Shown here: positions 54,579 to 64,000 of the stretch, piece after piece
Layout: each line of letters begins with the position of its first letter
Numbering within the stretch: the stretch's first letter is position 1
DNA from: Powellomyces hirtus
Lineage: Eukaryota; Chytridiomycota; Chytridiomycetes; Spizellomycetales; Powellomycetaceae
DNA: 64,000 nt
Direction: 5' to 3'
NCBI GenBank assembly: GCA_025526995.1
Contig: JAHLKG010000026.1
Span: forward strand, 92,001-156,000
Notes under the pieces: model-generated
Databases searched by the model: none
The model's input: the letters and a program-made list of their open reading frames with translations, nothing else
Told to the model about the DNA's origin: nothing
Program-made: the position numbers and the translations under genes

Positions 54579-57500
54579 TCACGAAACATGTTTTGTGATC
54601 CCACAGGCGTCCCTCAGTTTCAAGAACTGATCCCTAGCCAGTGGTTTTGTCAAGATGTCTGCAACTATGTCCTGAGTCGAGAGATACTCTAATGCGATCT
54701 CCAAGCGTCCTAGCGCTTCTCTGATAAAGTGGTACCTCACTTCAATGTGTTTGGTGCTGGCATGCAGTGTCGGGTTCTTAGCAAGAGCAATGGCACCTTG
54801 GTTGTCCTCAAAGAGCATTGTGGGTCCATCCTGCTTGAATCCGAGCTCCCCTGCAAGCAGACGAAGCCAAACAGCTTCCTTGGTGCACTGGGCTAGGGCC
54901 ATGTACTCTGCTTCCGTGCTTGAAAGGTCTACAGTGGTCTGCCGCTTGGATTGCCAGGTGATTGGCCCGTTGAACATGAAGATGAATCCAGTGGTTGATC
55001 TCCTTGTGTCCAAACGTCCAGCATAGTCGGAATCCGAGTATCCAACCAGCTTCCTAGGCTCAGAGGCATTCTCTTTGCCTCCCAGAAGGATTCCAAGTTC
55101 GCTTGTGCCCTTCAGGTATCTGATGATCCGCTTGGCAGCACTCCAGTGCTCCTCTCCAGGCTTTGCAAGGTACTTGGACACGATTCCAACTGCAGCAGCA
55201 ATGTCAGGGCGTGTTCCTAGCATGGCATAGATCAAACTGCCCACTGCATTCCTGTATGGCACAGAGCTCATCTCCAGCTCGTCCGTCTCGTTCTGAGGTG
55301 CCATGTTGTTTCTGAGTTGCAGTCCATGTTCCATAGGCGTGGCATGAACCTTGGCATCTCCCATGTTGAATTTCGAAACAACCTCTTCAACATACTTCTT
55401 CCGAGACAACCAGATGGTGCGGGTGCTTCTGCTCCATCTGATGTGAATCCCAAGGAAGTAATTCAGCTCTCCAAGGTCTGTCATCTCAAAAGCTTGCCTC
55501 AGCTCCTTCTTGACATCCCCCAGCTGTTCCTTGCTTGATGAGGCCACAACGAGGTCATCCACACAGATCAGAATGTACTCTGTAGTCCCATTCTGGCTCC
55601 TGTAGTACATGCAAGGCTCTGCAGTTGAGTGCACAAAGCCGATAGATTTCAGTTTGTGGTCAATCTTGTGGTTGAAACGCCTTGCTGATTGCTTGAGGCT
55701 GTAGAGGGGTCTCCCAAGCTTGCAGACCCGTCCTGGATGCTTGGAATCCTCAAAGCCCTCCGGTTGGCGCATGTAGATCACATAATCCAGATCCCCTTGC
55801 AAGAATGCTGTCTTCACATCCATCTGATGTGCCTCCAAGTTGTCTGTGGCAATGATAGAGAACAGCAGTCTCATGGGACCAAACTTGGCAACGGGAGCAA
55901 ATGTCTCCTGATAGTCCAATCCCTCTCTCTGTGAGAATCCTTTGGCAACAAGTCGTGCCTTGTATCTGTCAAGCTCTCCTGTGTCCTTCAGCTTTCGTTT
56001 GAAGACCCACTTGCATCCAATAGCTTTTCTGCCCGTTGGCAGATCCACAAGTTGCCATGTCCCATTCTTGGCAAGAGCATCCATCTCTTCCTGAGCAGCC
56101 TGACGCCATTGTGAAGCATCTGGCATGGTCTGGCTTTCCTTGTAGCTTGTGGGCTCGTTTGTGACAAAGGAGACAGCATAGGCAACTGCAGCAACGTTTG
56201 CAGCATTGCTTGAAGCCTTCCACCACTCTCCTGGCGGCTTCCTGAGTCTTTTGGGGGTTGGAGAAGGCTCTGCAGCACTCTCATAGTCAGAGTACGGCTC
56301 AGGGTCTGTTCCCTCACATGCTCCTCTCCCTCTGACATGTCTGTGTCCTCAGAGTCATCACTGACATCCTGCAGCTTGCACGGACATCCTGCAGCTTCAT
56401 TTCAGGCCCAATTACCACTTCCAGGCTCTCAGCAGGCACTTGGGGCATCTGAGCAGACTGGAGGGATGGAATGAAGCTCTTCTCATCGAATTTGACACTT
56501 CTGGAGAACAGGATCTTTTTAGTCTGTATGTGTGGGAGCTATATCCCAGCATGATGCACTTGACGGCAGCATCATCCAGCTTCTGGCGCTTGTTGGGTTG
56601 AATGTAGGCATAAACAATGCATCCAAACGTCCTCAAATGTCCCAGAGATGGTGGGATACCATGGAACATCTCATAAGGCATCTTGGGGCATGCAACAGTG
56701 GGTGATCTGTTCCTCAGATAGACTGCTGTCATGATTGCTTCTCCCCAGAAACGCTTGTCCAAGCCTGACTGCTCCAACAAACATCTCCCCATCTCCACAA
56801 GGGTACGGTTCGCTTGTTCAGCAACACCATTTTGCTGTGGAGTATTTACTGAACTCCTCTGATGCTGTGTGCCCTTCTCCTTGAAGTGGTTTCTTAGCAA
56901 GTTGCTCATGTACTCGCCTCCTGGGTCAGATCTGACAGCTTTGATCTGCTTTCCATGTAGGGGGACGAGTGCTGCTTCCAGCTCCTGATAGTGCCTAGCA
57001 ACTTCTCCCTTGGTCTTCATAAGGCAAACATGGAAATATCTCGTCTCGTCATCAATGAATGTGACGAAATAGCGATATCCAGTGATTTTGGGTGGTTCAA
57101 CTGGTCCCCAGACATCTGTGTGGATCAATCCCAGCTTCTCTGATGCTCTGGAGGCCTGTGCCTTGGGAATGGTGCTCTGCTTGCTTTGCTGAGTGCACAA
57201 GTGTCACAAATGCTCAAACTCCCACTGGTTTGAATGCCCTTGGCAAGCTTGGTGAGCCTTCCACTGTCTGCAATGTTCAAATGGCCGAGCCTCTGATGCC
57301 ATAGGGACAAGTCCTGACTTGTCGTGTCCCTTCCAATGTTGTGGGCAATCCCAGCATTTGCCTGCCCATTTGTTTTCTCGAATGTGTAGACAAATTGGTT
57401 CTCTTTGGCAAGGAAAGCCGTCCCATCCTTTGCAATAATCCAAGCAGCCTGTGGTCCCACTTGAAAACAAGCTCCAGCTTTGGCAAGGCGAGCCAGTGAA

Positions 57501-58585
57501 AGGAGGTTCTTGGTCATCTTGGGGACGTGCCAGCAGTTCTGGATTTGCAGGGGCACTGTCTTCCCCTCTGTGTTGATCACCCATGTGTGAAGCATTCCAT
57601 GCCCCACAGCTTCCAATGTGTGATTGTCTGCCAGCTCAATGGCGACAGGAGACATCTTCTCATAGTCCCCAAACAGCTCTCTGCAGCCAGTCATGTGCTG
57701 AGAGGCTCCTGAGTCCAAAATCCAAGTGTTGGATGTCAGGGATGGCATCTGAGTCCCAATGGTGGTGAAAGCAAAGCCTCCAGGCATCTGTTGGGTCGAG
57801 TTGGCCTGGTTTAGGCCCTTCTTCTCGTCTGCTGCCCTCTTGTGGCATTCCTTCTTGATGTGGCCCTTCTTGTTGCAGTAATGACAGACCGCCTCCTTCT
57901 TCCAATCTGGCTTTCCCCCAGCCTTGTTGGTCTTCTGAGCAATGCCTTTGGCATCAGCTTGTGTGGAGAAGGCTTTTGCTGCCTTTCCAGAGTTCTTCTT
58001 TCCATCTGCATGCCTCATTTCCTCCTGCAACAGCCTGGATGTCACAAAAGCCAAGTCCAGCTCCTCACTGGTCGACTCCAGAGTCATCACAAGGGTGTCA
58101 AAGGCTTCAGGAAGGGAAGAGAGCAAGGAGAACACATGTTCCTCCTCAGAAACGGGAGCTCCAATGGCAGCAAGTTCCTGGGTCATCCTCTTGATCTTGT
58201 TGATGTGGATGGTCATGGAATCAGTTGGGTCCATTGTCACAGTGAGGAACCGACGTCTCAGGAAGTGTCTGTTGGCAACCCCCTTCTTCTCACGCACCTC
58301 CCTCAGCTTTTCCCATGCTTCAAGGGCAGATTCGGCCTCATGAACATGCATCAATTGCTCATCATTCAAAGACATGATCAGCAGAGCCAGAGCTCTCTCA
58401 TCTCAATGTATCCAGTCGTCTGATGCTGTGTTGGTGGCCTTGGCAGTTCCAGAGCCGTCCTTGATGTCAATGGCATCCCAAAGTCCCTCCTCAATCAACA
58501 GCATCTTCATTTTCAACTTCCAAAGGTGAAAGTTCTCCCCAGTGAATCTCTCAATGGACACTTGGATGTCAGAGTTGCCAGCCAT
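54579..58585 (-). pseudogene. Family B copy B4, full internal region, defective
   Basis: Minus-strand gag-pol from ATG 58585 to stop 54579-54581. Defects: TGA at 58403-58405 (CGA in the intact copies, shared with B3), a 1-base loss in a C run near 57170 before integrase, a 22-bp loss near 56537, frame damage around the LQDVSDE repeats (about 56370), and CVDD instead of YVDD in RT (near 55560). Its 3' LTR is only the remnant shared with B3; its 5' LTR (58861-59360) is complete. Confidence 0.88.
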
Positions 58586-58846
58586 CTTGTGCAAAGAGTG
58601 TGGCAAAATGGGATAGTCCCGGTGTTCAACCGCAAGTGGTCAGAACCTGCTCCAGAAAATCCACTCCAGACCAGTCCAGTCCAGACAATAGCTCGTTCGA
58701 TGGTCAGACGCAGGTGCCCTATGCCTGCTATCTAGGCTCTTGAGTGCTCAAACAGTTCTCCAAGTCCCCAGTACCAGTGATAGGCACAGTGACTTGTTTC
58801 CCAGATAAAGATAGAGGTGGAGTCAGTAATGTTCAGACAGCTGTGT

Positions 58847-58860
58847 CAGGGCTCATAACC
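58847..58860 (-). other. Primer-binding site of copy B4
   Basis: Plus reading CAGGGCTCATAACC next to the LTR at 58861. The same 14 bases occur after the LTRs at 43115, 47954 and 61213. Confidence 0.8.
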
Positions 58861-59360
58861 TGTTGAGACGTCTTGACATCTACAAACAGGAACTCAGCAT
58901 ACAAGATAGGTTGCTAGGTTGTTGTCAAGACTAGCAGAGGGTCTGAAGGTGCTTCCCAAGGTAGGGAAGGTTGCCTGTAGTGTTTGGCAGAGTGTACTAG
59001 ACAAGTAGAGTGTGTTGGACTGTTGTTGTATTGGTTGGGGATGCCCAGAGGGCGTCCTTTTTCAACAATTTGGATCATAGTACATGTGTAGTGACAATCT
59101 AACTGTGCCCTAGCTTGGCCAAGACGGCCCTGGCCTGGCCTAGTATTGTTCCCAATCAAAGGGTGTCTTTTTGCCTTTTCTTGGCGCTTATATCAGCGCT
59201 CCAGACGTGTTTTAGGCCTTCCCAGGCCCTCTCCAACTATTCTGGATCGTTCTAGACCATTCTGGATCATTCCAAGCCATTCTAGACACAAGTGGATGTC
59301 CTCCCACATGTCCTGTGTGCTCTAAGTCCTCCCAGAGGCGCCCACAGGTAGATTCCAACA
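58861..59360 (-). repeat. Family B LTR shared by B4 and B5, 500 bp
   Basis: Minus-oriented LTR that is the 5' LTR of B4 and the 3' LTR of B5 (polypurine tract at 59361-59369). TATA position, sense reading, is TTGAAAAAGG. More diverged from LTR 2 than LTR 1 and 3 are. Confidence 0.9.
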
Positions 59361-59367
59361 CTCCCAC

Positions 59368-61213
59368 TCACGAAACATGTTTTGTGATCCCACAGGCGTC
59401 CCTCAGTTTCAAGAACTGATCCCTAGCCAGTGGTTTTGTCAAGATGTCTGCAACCATGTCCTGAGTCGAGAGATACTCTAATGCGATCTCCAAGCGTCCT
59501 AGCGCTTCTCTGATAAAGTGGTACCTCACTTCAATGTGTTTGGTGCTGGCATGCAGTGTCGGGTTCTTAGCAAGAGCAATGGCACCTTGGTTGTCCTCAA
59601 AGAGCATTGTGGGTCCATCCTGCTTGAATCCGAGCTCCCCTGCAAGCAGACGAAGCCAAACAGCTTCCTTGGTGCACTGGGCTAGGGCCATGTACTCTGC
59701 TTCCGTGCTTGAAAGAGCTACAGTGGTCTGCCGCTTGGATTGCCAGGTGATTGGCCCGTTGAACATGAAGATGAATCCAGTGGTTGATCTCCTTGTGTCC
59801 AAACGTCCAGCATAGTCGGAATCCGAGTATCCAACCAGCTTCCTAGGGTCAGAGGCATTCCCTTTGCCTCCCAGAAGGATTCCAAGTTCGCTTGTGCCCT
59901 TCAGGTATCTGATCATCCACTTGGCAGCACTCCAATGCTCCTTTCCAGGCTTTGCAAGGTACTTGGACACAATTCCAACTGCAGCAGCAATGTCAGGGCG
60001 TGTTCCTAGCATGGCATAGGTCAAACTGCCCACTGCATTACTGTATGGCACAGAGCTCATCTCCAGCTCGTCTGTCTCGTTCTGAGGTGCCATGTTGTTT
60101 CTGAGGTGCAGTCCATGTTCCATAGGCGTGGCATGAACCTTGGCATCTCCCGTGTTGAATTTCGAAACAACCTCTTCAACATACTTCTCTTGAGACAACC
60201 AGATGGTGCGGGTGCTTCTGCTCCGTCTGATGTGAATCCCAAGGAAGTAATTCAGCTCTCCAAGGTCTGTCATCTCAAAAGCTTGCCTCAGCTCCTTCTT
60301 GACATCCCCCAGCTGTTCCTTGCTTGATGAGGCCACAACGAGGTCATCCACACAGATCAGAATGTACTCTGTAGTCCCATTCTGGCTCCTGTAGTACATG
60401 CAAGGCTCTGCAGTTGAGTGCACAAAGCCGATAGATTTCAGTTTGTGGTCAATCTTGTGGTTGAAACGCCTTGCTGATTGCTTGAGGCTGTAGAGGGGTC
60501 TCCCAAGCTTGCAGACCCGTCCTGGATGCTTGGAATCCTCAAAGCCCTCCGGTTGGCGCATTTAGATCACATAATCCAGATCCCCTTGCAAGAATGCTGT
60601 CTTCACATCCATCTGATGTGCCTCCAAGTTGTCTGTGGCAATGATAGAGAACAGCAGTCTCATGGGACCAAACTTGGCAATGGGAGCAAATGTCTCCTGA
60701 TAGTCCAATCCCTCTCTGTGTGAGAATCCTTTGGCAACAAGTCGTGCCTTGTATCTGTCAAGCTCTCCTGTGTCCTTCAGCTTTCGTTTGAAGACCCACT
60801 TGCATCCAATAGCTTTTCTGCCCGTTGGCAGATCCACAAGTTGCCATGTCCCATTCTTGGCAAGAGCATCCATCTCTTCCTGAGCAGCCTGACGCCATTG
60901 TGAAGCATCTGGCATGGTCTGGCTTTCCTTGTAGCTTGTGGGCTCGTTTGTGACAAAGGAGACAGCATAGGCAACTGCAGCAACGTTTGCAGCATTGCTT
61001 GAAGCCTTCCACCAGTCTCCTGGCAGCTTCCTGAGTGTTTTGGGGGTTGGAGAAGGCTCTGCAGCACTCTCATAGTCAGAGTACGGCTCAGGGGTCCGTT
61101 CCCTCACATTCTCCTCTCCCTCTGACATGTCTGTGTCCTCAGAGTCTTCACTGACATCCTGCAGCTTCATTTCAGGCCCAATTCCCACTTCCAGGCTCTC
61201 AGCAGGCACTTGG
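59368..61213 (-). pseudogene. Family B copy B5, pol part, cut by a new insertion
   Basis: Minus-strand RT and RNase H with the acidic linker, ending abruptly at 61213. A TAA replaces the Tyr codon in DYVIYMRQ (about 60560-60562). RT has CVDD like B4. It has one LQDVS repeat instead of three. The right end is where the copy at 61214 inserted. Confidence 0.88.
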
Positions 61214-61702
61214 TGTTGGAATCTACCTGTGGGCGCCTCTGGGAGGACTTAGAGCACACGGGACATGTGGGAGGACATCCACTTGTGTCTAGAATGGTCT
61301 GGAATGGTTCAGAATGGTCCAGAACGATCCAGAATAGCTGGAGAGGGCCTGGGAAGGCCTAGAACACGTCTGGAGCGCTGATAGAAGCGCCAAGAAAAGG
61401 CAAAAAGACACCCTGTGATTGGGAACAATACTAGGCCAGGCCAGGGCCGTCTTGGCCAAGCTAGGGCACAGTTAGATTGTCACTACACATGTACTATGAT
61501 CCAAATTGTTATAAAAGGACGCCCTCTGGGGCTCCCCAACCAATACAACAACAGTCCAACACACTCTACTTGTCTAGTACACTCTGCCAAACACTGCAGG
61601 CGACCTTCCCTACCTTGGGAAGCACCTTCAGACCCTCTGCAAGTCTTGACAACAACCTAGCAACCTATCTGGTATGTTTGTAGATGTCAAAACATCTCAA
61701 CA
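61214..61702 (+). repeat. Family B 5' LTR of B6, 489 bp
   Basis: TGTTGG...CAACA. An 11-bp stretch near the 3' end (CTGAGTTCCTG in the others) is missing. TATAAAAG is intact at 61510-61517. Confidence 0.9.
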
Positions 61703-61981
61703 GGTTATGAGCCCTGACACAGCTGTCTGAACATTACTGACTCCACCTCTATCCCTATCTGGGAAACACGTCACTGTGCCTATCACTGGCACTGCTGAGG
61801 ACTTGGAGAACTGTTTGAGCACTCGAGAAGCCTAGATAGCAGGCATAGGACACCTGCGTCTGACCATCGAACGAGCTATTGTCTGGACTGGACTGGACTG
61901 GAGTGGATTTTCTGGAGCAGGTTCTGACTACTTGCGGTTGAACACCGGGACTATCCCATTTTGCCACACTCTTTGCACAAG

Positions 61982-64000
61982 ATGGCTGGCAACTCTGACA
62001 TCCAAGTGTCCATTGAGAGATTCACTGGGGAGAACTTTCACCTTTGGAAGTTGAAAATGAAGATGCTGTTGATTGAGAAGGGACTTTGGGATGCCATTGA
62101 CATCAAGGAAGGCTCTGGAACTGCCAAGGCCACCAACACAGCATCAGACGACTGGATACGTCGAGATGAGAGAGCTCTGGCTCTGCTGATCATGTCTTTG
62201 AATGATGAGCAATTGATGCATGTTCATGAGGCCGAATCCGCCCTTGAAGCATGGGAAAAGCTGAGGGAGGTGCATGAGAAGAAGGGGGTTGCCAACAGAC
62301 ACTTCCTGAGACGTCGGTTCCTCACTGTGACAATGGACCCAACTGATTCCATGACCATCCACATCAACAAGATCAAGAGGATGACCCAGGAACTTGCAGC
62401 CATCGGAGCTCCCGTTTCTGAGGAGGACCATGTGTTCTCCTTGCTCTCTTCCCTTCCAGAAGCCTTTGACACCCTTGTGATGACTCTGGAGTCGACCAGT
62501 GAGAAGCTGGACTTGGCTTTTGTGACATCCAGGCTGTTGCAGGAGGAAATGAGGCGTGCAGATGGAAAGAAGAACTCTGGAAAGGCAGCAAAAGCCTTCT
62601 TCACACAAGCTGACACCAAAGGGAATGCTCAGAAGACCAACAAGGCTGGGGGAAAGCCAGATTGGAAGAAGGAGGCAGTCTGTCACTGCTGCAACAAGAA
62701 GGGCCACATCAAGAAGGAATGCCACAAGAAGGCAGCAGACGAGAAGAAGGGCCTAAACCAGGCCAACTCGACTCAACAGACGCCTGGAGGCTTTGCTTTC
62801 ACCACCATTGGAACTCAGATGCCATCCCTGACATCCAACACTTGGATTTTGGACTCAGGAGCCTCTCAGCACATGACTGGCCGCAGAGAGCTGTTTGGGG
62901 ACTATGAGAAGATGTCTCCTGTCGCCATTGAGATGGCAGACAATCACACATTGGAAGCTGTGGGGCATGGAACGCTTCACACATGGGTGATCAACACAGA
63001 GGGGAAGACAGTGCCCCTGCAAATCCAGAACTGCTGCCACGTCCCCAAGATGACCAAGAACCTCCTATCAGTGGCTCGCCTTGCCAAAGCTGGAGCTTGT
63101 TTTGAAGTGGGACCACAGGCTGCTCGGATCATTGCAAAGGATGGGATGGCTTTCCTTGCCAAAGAGAACCAATTTGTCTACACATTCGAGACAACACATG
63201 GGCAGGCAAATGCTGGGATTGCCCGCAATGTTGGAAGGGACACAACAAGTCAGGACTTGTCCCTATGGCATCAGAGACTCGGGCATTTGAACGTTGCAGA
63301 CATTGGAAGGCTCACCAAGCTTGCCAAGGGCGTTCAAACTAGTGGGAGCTTGAGCATTTGTGACACTTGTGCACTCAGCAAAGCAAGCAGAGCGCCATTC
63401 CCCAAGGCACAGGCCTCCAGAGCATCAGAGAAGCTGGGATTGATCCACACAGATGTCTGGGGACCAGTTGAACCACCCACGATCACTGGATATCGCTATT
63501 TCGTCACATTCATTGATGACAAGACGAGATATTTCCATGTTTGCCTTATGAAGACCAAGGGAGAAGTTGCTAGGCACTATCAGGAGCTGGAAGCAGCACT
63601 CGTCCCCCTACATGGAAAGCAGATCAAAGCTGTCAGATCCGACCCAGGAGGCGAGTACATGAGCAACTTGCTAAGGGACCACTTCAAGAAGAAGGGCACA
63701 CAGCATCAGAGGAGTTCAGTAAATACTCCACAGCAAAATGGTGTTGCTGAACGAGCCAACCGTACCCTTGTGGAGATGGGGAGATGTTTGTTGAAGCAGT
63801 CAGGCTTGGACAAGCGTTTCTGGGGAGAAGCAATCATGACAGCAGTCTATCTGAGGAACAGATCTCCCACTGTTGCATGCCCCAAGACGCCTTATGAGAT
63901 GTTCCATGGTATCCCACCATCTCTGGGACATTTGAGGACGTTTGGATGCATTGCCTATGCCTACATTCAACCCAACAAGCGCCAGAAGCTGGATGATGCT
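61982..64000 (+). CDS. Family B copia polyprotein, copy B6, partial
   Basis: Starts at ATG 61982 and is open to the window end (about 673 codons), covering gag, zinc knuckle, protease (LDSGASQHM) and integrase including the D, D and E residues. No stop was seen. The zinc knuckle reads CHCCNKKGHIKKEC, so its Cys and His ligands remain. Gag variants match B1. Whether pol is intact cannot be judged here. Confidence 0.88.
   Translation, partial: MAGNSDIQVSIERFTGENFHLWKLKMKMLLIEKGLWDAIDIKEGSGTAKATNTASDDWIRRDERALALLIMSLNDEQLMHVHEAESALEAWEKLREVHEKKGVANRHFLRRRFLTVTMDPTDSMTIHINKIKRMTQELAAIGAPVSEEDHVFSLLSSLPEAFDTLVMTLESTSEKLDLAFVTSRLLQEEMRRADGKKNSGKAAKAFFTQADTKGNAQKTNKAGGKPDWKKEAVCHCCNKKGHIKKECHKKAADEKKGLNQANSTQQTPGGFAFTTIGTQMPSLTSNTWILDSGASQHMTGRRELFGDYEKMSPVAIEMADNHTLEAVGHGTLHTWVINTEGKTVPLQIQNCCHVPKMTKNLLSVARLAKAGACFEVGPQAARIIAKDGMAFLAKENQFVYTFETTHGQANAGIARNVGRDTTSQDLSLWHQRLGHLNVADIGRLTKLAKGVQTSGSLSICDTCALSKASRAPFPKAQASRASEKLGLIHTDVWGPVEPPTITGYRYFVTFIDDKTRYFHVCLMKTKGEVARHYQELEAALVPLHGKQIKAVRSDPGGEYMSNLLRDHFKKKGTQHQRSSVNTPQQNGVAERANRTLVEMGRCLLKQSGLDKRFWGEAIMTAVYLRNRSPTVACPKTPYEMFHGIPPSLGHLRTFGCIAYAYIQPNKRQKLDDA

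Larger units (their letters stand above)
61214..64000 (+). mobile_element. Family B copy B6, 5' part, runs off the window
   Basis: Plus-strand copy with 5' LTR 61214-61702, primer site 61703-61716 and an open gag-pol. It sits in B5 directly after CTTGG; its 3' half lies beyond the window. Confidence 0.9.

Overview
The window looks like nuclear DNA of a filamentous or zoosporic fungus. Protein-coding genes carry many short introns (about 65-190 nt, GT...AG), and gene content is fungal (a Crz1-like C2H2 regulator, DNA polymerase eta, a UBE2Q-type E2, a PAP2 lipid phosphatase). I cannot fix the phylum; a FUBP-like triple-KH protein makes an early-diverging lineage plausible, but that is inference. 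No prokaryotic operons, CRISPR arrays or tRNA/rRNA genes were seen.

Positions 1-18.7 kb form a gene-bearing half: a Crz1-like zinc-finger factor (-, 141-2749), DNA polymerase eta/RAD30 (+, 4922-7862, at least ten exons), a triple-KH RNA-binding protein (-, 8272-10701, eight exons), a stretch of decayed coding sequence (10.7-14.4 kb), a flavin-reductase-like protein (+, 14383-15135), a UBE2Q-like E2 (+, 16317-17317) and a PAP2 lipid phosphate phosphatase (-, 17615-18701). Splice sites were placed by making the conserved protein families read through without gaps.

Positions 19.4-64 kb are a nested graveyard of Ty1/copia LTR retrotransposons. Family A (LTRs about 357-370 bp with unusual TATTGGA...TCCAATA ends): one minus-strand element (20133-31118) split by a plus-strand copy (21252-26993), plus a solo LTR (40270-40634, duplication TGTTC). 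Family C: one complete element (31241-37461, 262-bp LTRs, duplication GAAAA) with an antisense ORF behind pol. Families E and D: truncated minus-strand remains (38.8-41.5 and 41.5-43.1 kb). Family B (500-bp LTRs): two intact polyproteins in a direct tandem sharing LTRs (43116-53293), then three minus-strand defective copies (53294-61213), then a fresh plus-strand copy inserted in the last of these (from 61214) that runs off the window.

The most striking point is that families A, C and E each carry a chromodomain with all three aromatic-cage residues between integrase and reverse transcriptase, whereas chromodomains are best known from Ty3/gypsy chromoviruses. Families A, B and C share a primer-binding site matching the anticodon arm of initiator tRNA-Met (half-tRNA priming), which puts an ATG inside the primer site; in family C this ATG is the first codon of the gag frame. 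Many dead copies carry CGA-to-TGA stops and catalytic-residue losses consistent with C-to-T mutation of methylated or RIP-targeted DNA.
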